A stretch of 64,000 nt of DNA from Azotosporobacter soli (GTDB lineage: Bacteria > Bacillota > Negativicutes > SG130): assembly GCF_030542965.1 (NCBI RefSeq), contig NZ_JAUAOA010000022.1, positions 1 to 64,000 on the forward strand, in the 5' to 3' direction. Shown piece after piece: positions 16,050 to 24,475 of the stretch. Both the position numbers and the translations under genes were made by a program. Below the pieces are notes generated by a model that was given only the letters and a program-made list of their open reading frames with translations, was not told where the DNA came from and did no database searches. Positions within the stretch are counted from its first letter, which is position 1, and every line of letters starts with the position of its first letter.

Positions 16050-17765
16050 TTATCCGGGCGCACCTTCGTGAACGGCTTTCGCATATTGCACGCTATGCAG
16101 CATCAGTTCTGCATGCGTACCCTGTTCGAGAATACGTCCATGTTCCATGTACAGCACCCGGTCACTAGCCTGCAACGTATTCAAGCGATGCGTAATCATA
16201 AAGGTAATGCGCGCCCCACTGACCTGGCGCAATGTCTCAAGCACCTGTTTTTCCGCCTGCGGGTCAAGCGCCGCTGTCGGTTCATCGAGCACCAAGATCG
16301 CAGGATTCAATAAGACTGCGCGGGCAATCGCAATGCGTTGGCGCTGTCCGCCCGAAAGATTGCCGCCCAAATCGCCGACCACATACTGATACTCCCCTGG
16401 CAGTCTGGCAATAAATTCATCTGCATTCGCCATGCGGGCTGCCGCCCGCACTTCCTCTTCTGTAGCCTGCGGGGATCCGTAGCGGATATTATCCAGGATC
16501 GTCGTATTGAACAAAATCGGTTCCTGCTGGATAAATCCGATCTGCCGCCGCCAATTTGCGACTCTGAACTGTCGAATATCGACGCCATTATATAAAATCG
16601 CGCCGTGCACCGGATCGTAAAAACGCAGCAACAGGTTGGCAAAAGAAGATTTACCCGCGCCGCTCGGCCCGACAATCGCAATCATTTCACCCGGTTTGGC
16701 CAATAGACTGATGTTGCTCAGAGTCGGCACTTCCGGCTGGTAAGCAAACGAAACGCTTTCGAATGAAACCGACTGCGGCGTGACATTCAAGAGCTCCTGC
16801 GGACCATCGCTAACACCGTTTTCATTCCCTTCCCCGAGTCGTTCCAAGCGTTGCCATGCCACTTCACCCAGCTTGAGGCGCGACATCGCCATGCTGATTT
16901 TTTTCAACGGTACCGGAATATTGATAATATAGATCAAAAAGGCAAACATGCCTCCCATGCTCAAATGGCCACTGATAACCTGATAGCCGCCATACCAGAT
17001 GATTACCGTTAAGCCGATGGCCGCTAAGAATTCAACCAGCGAGAGCAACAATGCATTCAACCGCTGTACGCGCATCAGATCGCCCTGCGCTTTTTGTACA
17101 TCACGATTGAATTTTTCACACTCATACTCCTGCCGGACATAACTTTGAATCACCGGTATTGTCGACAAGGCTTCGTGCAGACTGCCCGTAAGACGGCTAA
17201 GAGCATCTTCGACCATCGTTCCGAGCGTCGCGATCCGTTTATTGAATCCCTTGATTGCTAAGACAATGAACGGCAGAACCGCAAATGTGACCAACGCCAA
17301 TTGCCAGTCGAAATAAATCATGATGCCCAATATGAGCAGCAAGTTAAGACTTTCCACCAGTAAATCCGGCAACGCAAGCATCACTGCCTGCTGAACCAAC
17401 AACAAGTCATTTGTGAATAAGGATATAATTTCACCTGCCGGTACATTGACAAAAAAAGCATAATCTTTGGCCTGCAATTTTTTGAATAATTCCAGTCGCT
17501 GCGTTGTCACCATCTGGTTGCCTGCTTTAGCAATCAGATAGCCGTGAAGAAAAGAAAACAAGCCCCTAATTACATAGAGACCGACAATAACCCCTATGAT
17601 GCCATGCAATAAAGATAAACTGTTCTTCATTAAGGCGTCGTCAATCAAGCGTCGAATAACCAGCGGCGCCGATAAACCAGCTAAACTCGCTATTACAAAA
17701 CCAGCCAATGCGGTCATGATTAGCGAGCAGTAAGGACGTATGAAAAGATTCCAATAGAATAACAT
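16050..17765 (-). CDS. ABC exporter, MsbA/BmrA-type half transporter
   Basis: A 571-residue fusion of a six-helix type-1 exporter membrane domain (about 1-310) and an ATPase domain (about 330-571) with Walker A GPSGAGKSS, signature LSGGQRQRI, Walker B AILVLDEPTAALD and H-loop ITHRL. It would work as a homodimer exporting a lipid or drug. In a diderm it could be the lipid A flippase MsbA, but the sequence does not prove this and multidrug export is equally possible. The start at 17765 is chosen because GGAGG is six bases ahead; the in-frame ATG at 17786 lacks one. It is the first gene of the zur-znuCB unit. Confidence 0.88.
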   Translation of the reverse strand: MLFYWNLFIRPYCSLIMTALAGFVIASLAGLSAPLVIRRLIDDALMKNSLSLLHGIIGVIVGLYVIRGLFSFLHGYLIAKAGNQMVTTQRLELFKKLQAKDYAFFVNVPAGEIISLFTNDLLLVQQAVMLALPDLLVESLNLLLILGIMIYFDWQLALVTFAVLPFIVLAIKGFNKRIATLGTMVEDALSRLTGSLHEALSTIPVIQSYVRQEYECEKFNRDVQKAQGDLMRVQRLNALLLSLVEFLAAIGLTVIIWYGGYQVISGHLSMGGMFAFLIYIINIPVPLKKISMAMSRLKLGEVAWQRLERLGEGNENGVSDGPQELLNVTPQSVSFESVSFAYQPEVPTLSNISLLAKPGEMIAIVGPSGAGKSSFANLLLRFYDPVHGAILYNGVDIRQFRVANWRRQIGFIQQEPILFNTTILDNIRYGSPQATEEEVRAAARMANADEFIARLPGEYQYVVGDLGGNLSGGQRQRIAIARAVLLNPAILVLDEPTAALDPQAEKQVLETLRQVSGARITFMITHRLNTLQASDRVLYMEHGRILEQGTHAELMLHSVQYAKAVHEGAPG

Positions 17766-17919
17766 GCGAAGCCTCCAACGGAGCATTCTAAAATACTGAT
17801 GCTGATTGTATTAATTATTGGTCTAACACGTAAAACCCTCTTTTTTTCAAAAGAAAAGTTGGCTTGCATCCGTAGCCGCGTTACTTTAGAAGTATCCGGC
17901 TTCATTTTTAAAATAAAGA

Positions 17920-17941
17920 TGGAGGCCAACGACGGCCTCCA
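17920..17941 (-). terminator. Hairpin after the NlpC/P60 gene
   Basis: A perfect TGGAGGCC/GGCCTCCA stem with a six-base loop, followed on the minus strand by ATCTTTATTTT. The T tract is interrupted, so efficiency is uncertain. Confidence 0.6.
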
Positions 17942-17953
17942 CACACAAAAACA

Positions 17954-18625
17954 CTACAACACCTTACGAGCACCAATGTAACGTGGCCCCCAGTAACCGC
18001 TATCCAAACTGGATACCATAACTCCGTTGCTAGTACTGGCATGAATAAATTGTCCGCTTCCTACATAAATGCCGACATGCGATGCACCTGGCGCATACGT
18101 CTGGAAAAACACCAAGTCGCCAGGTTGCAGACGGCTGTACGAAACTGACTGCCCCACTTCAAACTGTTCGTCGGCTGCCCGCGGCAGATAAACGCCAGCC
18201 TGAGCATAAACATAACGAACATAGCCGGAACAATCAAATCCACCAGGGCCGGTTCCACCAAATGCATAAGGCACACCTTGATAGCGCATGGCAGTTTGCA
18301 CGATTCTTCTGACCGCAGATGTGGATCCGTCGCTACGACTGGCAGGAATATCCCGCCCCATCAGCATCCGATAGGTTTGTTCCCCTAAAATGCCGTCGAC
18401 TTCCAATCCTTTGTCGCGTTGGAACGCTCTTACCGCATTCGCTGTCGAACTGCCGAAATCACCATCTGCAGCTCCGGCATCATAGCCAAGCGCCCCCAAC
18501 TGATTCTGAATCGCTGCCACGTCTTGACCTTGGTCTCCTTGCCGATAAGATTCTGCGCCGCAAACACTAAACATCGCTGCGGTCAACAGACATCCCAGCA
18601 AGATTGCACGGGAAAAGATACGCAA
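17954..18625 (-). CDS. Secreted NlpC/P60 cell-wall hydrolase with peptidoglycan-binding domain
   Basis: A 223-residue exported protein. A signal peptide (IFSRAILLGCLLTAAMFSVCGA) leads to a peptidoglycan_binding_1 domain (QNQLGALGYDAGAADGDFG ... VRAFQRDKGLEVDG) and a C-terminal NlpC/P60 domain with catalytic Cys in GGFDCSGYV and His in ASHVGIYVG. Such enzymes cut D-gamma-glutamyl-diamino acid bonds in peptidoglycan. The start is TTG at 18625, set by GAGGAG at seven bases; an ATG further up at 18688 lies inside the riboswitch and adds residues unlike a signal peptide. Expression is probably set by the c-di-AMP riboswitch just upstream. Confidence 0.9.
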   Translation of the reverse strand: MRIFSRAILLGCLLTAAMFSVCGAESYRQGDQGQDVAAIQNQLGALGYDAGAADGDFGSSTANAVRAFQRDKGLEVDGILGEQTYRMLMGRDIPASRSDGSTSAVRRIVQTAMRYQGVPYAFGGTGPGGFDCSGYVRYVYAQAGVYLPRAADEQFEVGQSVSYSRLQPGDLVFFQTYAPGASHVGIYVGSGQFIHASTSNGVMVSSLDSGYWGPRYIGARKVL

Positions 18626-18632
18626 ATTACTA

Positions 18633-18785
18633 CTCCTCTCATGAGCCTGCGAGGTTAGCTGACGGGTTAGGGTCGAGAAGCACCCCACTTTGCCAACATA
18701 AATGCTGACAATAACGTTTCACCCCAAAGTTTGGTTCCCCCGCTCCTGGGCTAGGATTAGGCTTTTTTAGTTACCCGAATGGCTT
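18633..18785 (-). promoter_or_regulatory. c-di-AMP (ydaO/yuaA) riboswitch
   Basis: The minus strand carries the conserved blocks of the ydaO aptamer in order: CCCAGGAGCGGGGGAACC, then AAACTTTGGGGTGAA, a variable arm, GACCCTAACCCGTCAGCTAACC and a closing GCAGGC. It precedes the NlpC/P60 gene, the usual target class for this riboswitch, which turns off wall-hydrolase or osmolyte genes when c-di-AMP is high. The 3' side runs into the ribosome binding site of the hydrolase and no intrinsic terminator is visible between, suggesting control of translation initiation. Outer limits are approximate. Confidence 0.9.
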
Positions 18786-18813
18786 TACACTTATAGTTAT
18801 TCGACGTCTAGGA

Positions 18814-19785
18814 CTATTTTCCTGCCCAATGGTCGTTTTTTGTTATCAATTTGTTATCTTTTGTTTGTAAATCCGCTCGAACAAGATAAAGTGGTCGCTG
18901 CTTTACCTCTTCAAAGATACGACCAACATACTCGCCGATGATGCCAAGACCTAAAAGCTGCAAACCGCCAAGCAGCGCAATGCTGGCCGTTGTCGTAGCC
19001 CAGCCTGGCACGGCTTCTTGCGTGAACAGCTTTATATAGATAACATGCATCGTCACGATAAAACTGATCGCGGCGAAGACCAATCCGACATAAAAAGCAA
19101 AGCGCAACGGCAGCGTAGAATAACCGGTAATGCCGTCCAGTGCAAAATTAATCATTTTCTTCAGCGAAAATTTGGAGGTTCCTGCATGGCGGCGCGGCGC
19201 GACAAATTCGACAGTCGTTTGACGATATCCGATAGCGCCAATCAGGCCGCGAATAAAGCGTGCCTTTTCACGAAACAAGCGAAAGCTCATTACAGCCTTG
19301 CGATCAAGCAGACGAAAGTCAGAACCGCCTTCACGGATGTGAACCTTAGACAACGAATTGATCAGTTTGTAAAACAATTCCGATGTTTTCGTCTTAAACC
19401 AAGAAACACCTTCCGTTTTTGCCCTGATCGTTTGGACGATTTCATAACCGTTTTCCCAATGTTCGAGCAGCCGAGGTATTAGCTCCGGCGGATGCTGCAT
19501 GTCCCCGTCCATTGTGACGACCGCATCGCCGTCCGCGTGGTCGAGTCCGCAAGTCAGCGCCAACTGATGTCCATAATTACGCGCCATAATAATGGCGCGT
19601 ACGCGACAGTCTTCTTCTGCCAAACGTGCGAGTATAGCCGGCGTCGCATCCGTCGACCCATCGTCAACAAAAATAACTTCAAACACATACGACAATGGAG
19701 TCATATGTTTACACACTTCTTGATAAAAAAATTCGATGTTCTCTTCTTCATTGAACACCGGCACAACGATAGACAACCGTTTCAT
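18814..19785 (-). CDS. Family 2 glycosyltransferase with C-terminal membrane helices (DPM1/GtrB-like)
   Basis: A 323-residue protein with a GT-A domain (about 1-230): PVFNEEENIEFFYQEV at the N terminus, the DDGSTDATP nucleotide-binding motif and the MDGDMQHPPELIP metal/catalytic region. Two C-terminal membrane segments follow (about 232-300). This layout fits transferases that load a sugar onto undecaprenyl phosphate, such as GtrB or ArnC-type enzymes; the sugar is not predictable. AGGGAG precedes the ATG. No O-antigen or lipid A gene cluster adjoins it, so the acceptor pathway is unclear. Confidence 0.9.
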   Translation of the reverse strand: MKRLSIVVPVFNEEENIEFFYQEVCKHMTPLSYVFEVIFVDDGSTDATPAILARLAEEDCRVRAIIMARNYGHQLALTCGLDHADGDAVVTMDGDMQHPPELIPRLLEHWENGYEIVQTIRAKTEGVSWFKTKTSELFYKLINSLSKVHIREGGSDFRLLDRKAVMSFRLFREKARFIRGLIGAIGYRQTTVEFVAPRRHAGTSKFSLKKMINFALDGITGYSTLPLRFAFYVGLVFAAISFIVTMHVIYIKLFTQEAVPGWATTTASIALLGGLQLLGLGIIGEYVGRIFEEVKQRPLYLVRADLQTKDNKLITKNDHWAGK

Positions 19786-19826
19786 TGATTCAACTCCCTG
19801 TCTCCGACGGGTATTGCACCCTCCTG

Positions 19827-20189
19827 TTATTGTTTTACATCCTGGCGCAACACCGTTGCTCCGTGTAAATAAATATGCTTGATTTCCTTTTGACTGCGCT
19901 CCGTATTCAGCAACGCCAACACCCTAACGCACTGTTTAACGCCATCCGGCTGTTCAATTTCCTGCGTTCCAAAAAGCGGCACCTCATTCCAGCCGAGTCG
20001 ACGCGCTGCTACCGCAGGAAATGCCGCATTCAGATCCGGCGTCGAGCTGAAAATAAGTGCGCCAATGTCCTCCGTCTCTATTGCATTGGCTTTTATGAGA
20101 GCCGTTAGCAATTCTTCCACACGAGAAATAATCTCTTCGGCGCAATTATTCTCTACCGTCGTCGCTCCTCTGACTCCCCGTATCATCAT
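19827..20189 (-). CDS. aroH: Chorismate mutase, AroH class
   Basis: A 120-residue monofunctional chorismate mutase closely resembling the B. subtilis AroH type: MMIRGVRGATTVENN at the N terminus, FSSTPDLNAAFPAVAARR in the middle and CVRVLALLNTE with a catalytic Arg near residue 90. The enzyme turns chorismate into prephenate for Phe and Tyr synthesis. The double ATG makes the start ambiguous by one residue. It precedes the glycosyltransferase gene by about 40 bases in the same direction. Confidence 0.95.
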   Translation of the reverse strand: MMIRGVRGATTVENNCAEEIISRVEELLTALIKANAIETEDIGALIFSSTPDLNAAFPAVAARRLGWNEVPLFGTQEIEQPDGVKQCVRVLALLNTERSQKEIKHIYLHGATVLRQDVKQ

Positions 20190-20276
20190 GCATCAGCTCC
20201 ATTCACTACTTCTAAAACATACTTTTCATTATAGCAGACTTTCTCAAGCGACAAAAGTCTTCACCGGAAAAAAGAC

Positions 20277-20296
20277 GAGGCGGGAAATCCCGCCTC
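20277..20296 (-). terminator. Terminator after the HD-GYP gene
   Basis: A GC-rich GAGGCGGG/CCCGCCTC stem with a four-base loop, followed on the minus strand by GTCTTTTTT. It overlaps the 3' end of the HD-GYP gene. Confidence 0.85.
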
Positions 20297-21188
20297 AATA
20301 AACTAATTCTGCAACGGAAAATTGCGCCTTCAAACCAAGTTGCAATAGATCTCCGTCTTCCATTTCTAATATGGGTTGGTTCTCTTTGCCATATTCATAT
20401 AAGCGGATGATGCCTTTTTTTCCATCATGCAGCTTGACCTGCTGGCCGACCAAACCTTCCGCCAAGCGCTTAAACATCAAATCCATCAACGCCTCATCAA
20501 GCGTGGTCTCCATTTCTTCTTTCATCAGCTGGAATGCTTCAAACGGCGATATTCCCCTACGGTAGTATCGATTGCTTACCAGTGCGTCATATACGTCGGC
20601 AATCCCTATGATCCTCGCCCAGAGCGAAACGGTATCGCCTTTATTCCCCAACGGATATCCGCTGCCGTCCAAACGTTCATGATGCTGGCTGACCGCTTCG
20701 AGCACGCGTTCATTAACTGCTCCAGTTTCCCTCAGCATCTCCCAACTTCGACTGACATGATCATGAGCATCCGTTTGTTCCGCTCCGTTCAGACGCGATG
20801 GTTTGCTGATAATCGAAAACGGCACGCGCGCCTTTCCGATATCGTGGATCAAACCAGCAAACACCAGTTCCTGGATCGCGTCCGTTTCATATTCCAGCCA
20901 CATCCCTGCCAATCCGGCAAGCACAGCCACATCAATCCCATGTCGATATAAATAGTATTGCGAACGTCCCGGTTCATGCAACCAGCCGACCAGACCCGGT
21001 ATCGGCAGGATCTGTTCATAAATATGCTGCGCCGCCTTCCTAAGTTCCGGCAAGTCAACCTGTCCATTATAACGGGCACGCAAAAAAATACTCTTATTTT
21101 CATTTTCCAACATGGCCATTTCTTTTTTAAACTTGACCCACGCCGCACCAAAAATCCCTTTGACCGGTAACGCTTCCTGCTGCATCAT
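20295..21188 (-). CDS. HD-GYP domain protein (putative c-di-GMP phosphodiesterase)
   Basis: A 297-residue protein with a complete HD-GYP domain: GLIHDIGKARVP (HD pair), the HDHV His further on, HHERLDGSGYP (GYP motif with metal ligands), and ARIIGIADVYDAL. HD-GYP proteins cut c-di-GMP to pGpG or GMP. No receiver or other known sensor is fused; the first 90 residues have no clear domain. A C-terminal extension of about 60 residues (LHDGKKGIIRLYEYGKEN) resembles the small barrel found after many HD-GYP domains. The start may be the first or second ATG. Confidence 0.88.
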   Translation of the reverse strand: MMQQEALPVKGIFGAAWVKFKKEMAMLENENKSIFLRARYNGQVDLPELRKAAQHIYEQILPIPGLVGWLHEPGRSQYYLYRHGIDVAVLAGLAGMWLEYETDAIQELVFAGLIHDIGKARVPFSIISKPSRLNGAEQTDAHDHVSRSWEMLRETGAVNERVLEAVSQHHERLDGSGYPLGNKGDTVSLWARIIGIADVYDALVSNRYYRRGISPFEAFQLMKEEMETTLDEALMDLMFKRLAEGLVGQQVKLHDGKKGIIRLYEYGKENQPILEMEDGDLLQLGLKAQFSVAELVY

Positions 21189-21333
21189 ACGCGTACCCCT
21201 TTCTCATTCGCCGCTTTCCATTATCCATAACCTGATTATAGCAAAATCCGTCTACCGAATCATTTATCCTCACAAAGCAAAAGATATTCGGGTTCCTTCG
21301 CCTACTCTGCCCTATAAAGATAATAACAACGTT

Positions 21334-21379
21334 ATAAATAAAAAAACGCCGACCATTCGGTCACCGTTTTTTTATTTAT
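21334..21379 (-). terminator. Terminator after the hydrogenase operon
   Basis: An inverted repeat whose ends pair AAATAAAAAAACG with CGTTTTTTTATTT around a GGTC/GACC core with two mismatches. It lies shortly downstream of the maturation-protease stop codon. Confidence 0.75.
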
Positions 21380-21389
21380 GCACTCCTTT

Positions 21390-21848
21390 TCACCACTCGC
21401 CTAAAAGCGCCAGAACACGATTCAGCACCGGTTCAAGCATACTTTGTACAAGAGGACTGAGTTCTAGGCCAACTTCCAGCGATTGCGGCTGCACGCCAAG
21501 CACGATGACATCTTCGATCGGCCGCCCCAACAAACCCAGCGCCGCCAAAACTTCTTGCATCCCTAGCTGGTGAACCGATAATTTCGTTTGAAAATATTCC
21601 TGTATTTTAGCGCCGCGCAATTCATAAAGCGTTCCGGGCTCACGGTCACCTTCAATTGCGTCAATAAGCAGCAAACGTTTCACGCCGTCAAGATACTGCA
21701 GCAACCCAAACCCGAGCGTACCGCCGTCGACCACTTGGATATGCGCCGCAACCTTACCACTCCTTTGCAGTTCTTCTACGACCCTAACGCCAAAGCCTTC
21801 ATCGGACAGCAAAATATTGCCGACGCCCAAAACCATGTTTTCGGTCAT
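21390..21848 (-). CDS. hyaD: Hydrogenase maturation endopeptidase (HyaD/HupD family)
   Basis: A 152-residue protease of the HyaD/HybD family, which removes the C-terminal tail of the [NiFe] large subunit after nickel insertion. It opens with the family's VLGVGNILLSDEGFGVRVVEEL, including the Glu and Asp that bind the metal of the substrate, and carries LIDAIEGDREPGTLYEL with the second Asp. The start at 21848 has GGGGG eight bases ahead and overlaps the cytochrome b stop region, while an ATG at 21890 lies within the cytochrome gene. It is last in the hydrogenase unit and its substrate is encoded two genes upstream. Confidence 0.93.
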   Translation of the reverse strand: MTENMVLGVGNILLSDEGFGVRVVEELQRSGKVAAHIQVVDGGTLGFGLLQYLDGVKRLLLIDAIEGDREPGTLYELRGAKIQEYFQTKLSVHQLGMQEVLAALGLLGRPIEDVIVLGVQPQSLEVGLELSPLVQSMLEPVLNRVLALLGEW

Positions 21849-21849
21849 A

Positions 21850-22554
21850 TCATTCCCCCAAATCCCGATGATCGACAGGTTCTTCCTCATAAAACTTCCT
21901 GCCGGATATCATGCCTGATGTTTCGCCGCCTTTTTCCATAACATCAGCCCGAAAGACCATATACACATGTACAATCACAAACAGCATGATCATCCACGCA
22001 ACATAATGATGAATTACATGCACCATATATTCGTCCACCAGCCAATGATTGACGGGATTAATCATTTGCGCTCCTGCCCCATTCGGGCGGATCATCGCAT
22101 ACATAGCAAATCCGGTAACGCCTTCAAGCAAAATCATGCCATAGACCGAAGCATACCCCGTTCGAGCCAGTGAATTGCGCAAATAAGGTTTATGTTTCGT
22201 TCGCAAAAACATATAGTGCAACTGGGTATCAATCAAGCCATCCCAATAGCCTCTCGTCCAAAACTTAGGGAATAATCGGTCACCTTTATGCGTGATAAAA
22301 CCGTACAAACGCAAAATCAAGGACGCCATCAAAATATACCCGGCAAGAAAATGAACATAACGGATATTTTCCATCGACAACAAATTATTGACCGCATACG
22401 TTGGTTCAACACCTGACGAACCAATAAAAAAGGGGTTGCCAATGTACAGTCCGGTAAAAAACAACAAGAAGATGCAAATCACCAAATTCCAATGAAATAA
22501 ACGGGTCGCCGGACTAAAAACATAGTAACCGTGCATAATCGGTTTTGTTTTCAT
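21850..22554 (-). CDS. hyaC: [NiFe]-hydrogenase b-type cytochrome subunit
   Basis: A 234-residue integral membrane protein with four main helices and the HyaC/HupC pattern. Heme-ligand His residues appear in RLFHWNLV, YVHFLAGYIL and the VHVIHHYVAWMIMLFVIVHVYM segment. It accepts electrons from the periplasmic hydrogenase dimer and passes them to the quinone pool. The start at 22554 is preferred because GGAGGG sits six bases ahead of this ATG; the next ATG up (22560) touches the ribosome site. It follows the large subunit gene with almost no gap. Confidence 0.93.
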   Translation of the reverse strand: MKTKPIMHGYYVFSPATRLFHWNLVICIFLLFFTGLYIGNPFFIGSSGVEPTYAVNNLLSMENIRYVHFLAGYILMASLILRLYGFITHKGDRLFPKFWTRGYWDGLIDTQLHYMFLRTKHKPYLRNSLARTGYASVYGMILLEGVTGFAMYAMIRPNGAGAQMINPVNHWLVDEYMVHVIHHYVAWMIMLFVIVHVYMVFRADVMEKGGETSGMISGRKFYEEEPVDHRDLGE

Positions 22555-22565
22555 CGCCATCCCTC

Positions 22566-24461
22566 CTAATTTCGCAGGTAGGGGTCTGTATGCACCACCG
22601 TTATCGGTTTGCCGGTTACATCATAAAGATGCGTGGCGCAAGCCAGGCAAGGATCGAAGGAATGAATTGCTTTGAGAATTTCCAACGGTTTCTCGGCAAT
22701 TTTAACCTTTGTTTCTAACATTGTCTGTTCATATGCTCCGCGTCCAGCTTGTCCATCTCTCGGACACGCATTCCATGTTGACGGAACAATCGCTTGATAA
22801 TTGTCCACTTTTCCGTTTCGGATCACTACCCAATGGCTGAGCGCGCCACGCGGCGCTTCATGCAAGCCTACGCCGCGAGCCTTGGCTGGCCAAGTTGCCG
22901 GTTCCCATTTTTCCATATTGGCGACTGCAGTATCGCCCGCATCAATGTTTTTTACCAACTTATCAAAATAGTATTGACTAATATGAGCCATTAGCTGCCC
23001 TTCCAATGCTCTAATCACCGTTCTACCTAGCGTCGATACCATCCAAACCTGCGCTGCAAGTTTAAAATGTTTTGAAACCGCCTCAATTTGTTCAACCATC
23101 ATTTTTTCGACCCACGTTGGTTCGATTACGCCTTTTTTAACTTTCGTATAGACGATAATATACCTGGCCAACGGACCGACTTCCGCAGTCTGCCCCCGCC
23201 ACTTCGGCGTTTTAATCCAAGAATATTTTCCGTCCTCGTTTAGCTGCTGCCAGTGCGTTCGGTCGCCCTCTTTCGGTGCCGTATACTGCGGTGTCGTTTC
23301 CCCCTGCCAGGGATGCTTTTCCTTTTGCGCATTCGCATACGAATACCAAGAGTGTTCAACGCCTTCCGTCAACACCTCTTGATCAGACAAATCCTCTGGG
23401 CTTAGCTCATGGTAGACCGCTTTGTCAACCCCGCCGGCAAAGCCTTCCACCACGCCGTTGCTGCGCAGCAGCAAGTTTTTATGAAAATCTCCGTTTGTCG
23501 TTCCTGTATAACGATCTTCCGGATAATCACCAAAGCCCAATACGCGTTTTCCAGCCAAACCGCCGCCGTCAAGCAACCCTTTTTGTGCATAAATGGCGCC
23601 AATGGCCAAGACGTCTGGAACATAAAACAATTCGGCCGCCGCCACTCCGACACCGAGAGAGTTTTCAACAACTGCCAAACGCGCGCTGTTAATCGGCGCG
23701 TTCATGTCCTGCATTGAAATCGAACAGGGCATGCCGCCAACCACATAATGCGGATGCGGATTCTTTCCGCCAAACACAACGTGCGACGTGACAAGCTCGC
23801 GCTGTTTGTCCAGCATATTTAAATAGTGCGCAACCGCCATTAAATGAACCTCCGGCGGCAAAATATCATAATCAGGATGATCCCACCACTGCGCCGCAAA
23901 AATGCCTAATTGACCACTGTCTACAATTTGCCGAACCTTATCTTGGATCGCTTTGAAATATACAGCAGAGCCTTTCGGAAACTCCTTCGGATACGCGTCC
24001 AAATCATAACTGCGCGGGCCCTTCAAATCGAGATGATACGTCTCCAGCACTGTATTTTGCAACGCAGCCGTCGCCGCAGGATCTGCTTTAAGAGCCGCCA
24101 GCGGACTCACCCAGTCCAATGCGTGCAAATGATAAAAATGAATAATGTGATCCTGCAGGCATTGCGTCGCGGCCATGATATTGCGTATATAGTTGGCGTT
24201 TTTAGGTATCTCGATGCCCAGTGCATCTTCAACAGCCCGCAAGCAACCGAGAGCATGAACCGTCGTACAAACGCCGCAAATACGCTGCGTATAAAGCCAT
24301 GCATCACGAGGATCGCGATCCTTGACAATCAATTCGATGCCGCGCCAGGCAGTGCCGCTCGATAGAGCTTCCGTAACCTTGCCAGTGGCTTCATCCACCA
24401 CAACTTCAACTCGCAAATGACCTTCTATTCGATTGACGGGGTCTACGACAATACGTTTCAT
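22566..24461 (-). CDS. hyaB: [NiFe]-hydrogenase large subunit, uptake type
   Basis: The 631-residue catalytic subunit. The two nickel-binding motifs are present: RICGVCTTVH (C62, C65, H69) and DPCLACATH near the C terminus. A 20-residue tail after that His (beginning LYDVTGKP) is the expected target of the HyaD-type protease encoded downstream. Sequence and length fit membrane-bound group 1 uptake hydrogenases. The start is set by GGGGGG six bases ahead of the ATG at 24461. It lies 15 bases after the small subunit gene. Confidence 0.96.
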   Translation of the reverse strand: MKRIVVDPVNRIEGHLRVEVVVDEATGKVTEALSSGTAWRGIELIVKDRDPRDAWLYTQRICGVCTTVHALGCLRAVEDALGIEIPKNANYIRNIMAATQCLQDHIIHFYHLHALDWVSPLAALKADPAATAALQNTVLETYHLDLKGPRSYDLDAYPKEFPKGSAVYFKAIQDKVRQIVDSGQLGIFAAQWWDHPDYDILPPEVHLMAVAHYLNMLDKQRELVTSHVVFGGKNPHPHYVVGGMPCSISMQDMNAPINSARLAVVENSLGVGVAAAELFYVPDVLAIGAIYAQKGLLDGGGLAGKRVLGFGDYPEDRYTGTTNGDFHKNLLLRSNGVVEGFAGGVDKAVYHELSPEDLSDQEVLTEGVEHSWYSYANAQKEKHPWQGETTPQYTAPKEGDRTHWQQLNEDGKYSWIKTPKWRGQTAEVGPLARYIIVYTKVKKGVIEPTWVEKMMVEQIEAVSKHFKLAAQVWMVSTLGRTVIRALEGQLMAHISQYYFDKLVKNIDAGDTAVANMEKWEPATWPAKARGVGLHEAPRGALSHWVVIRNGKVDNYQAIVPSTWNACPRDGQAGRGAYEQTMLETKVKIAEKPLEILKAIHSFDPCLACATHLYDVTGKPITVVHTDPYLRN

Positions 24462-24475
24462 GCTCATCCCCCCTA

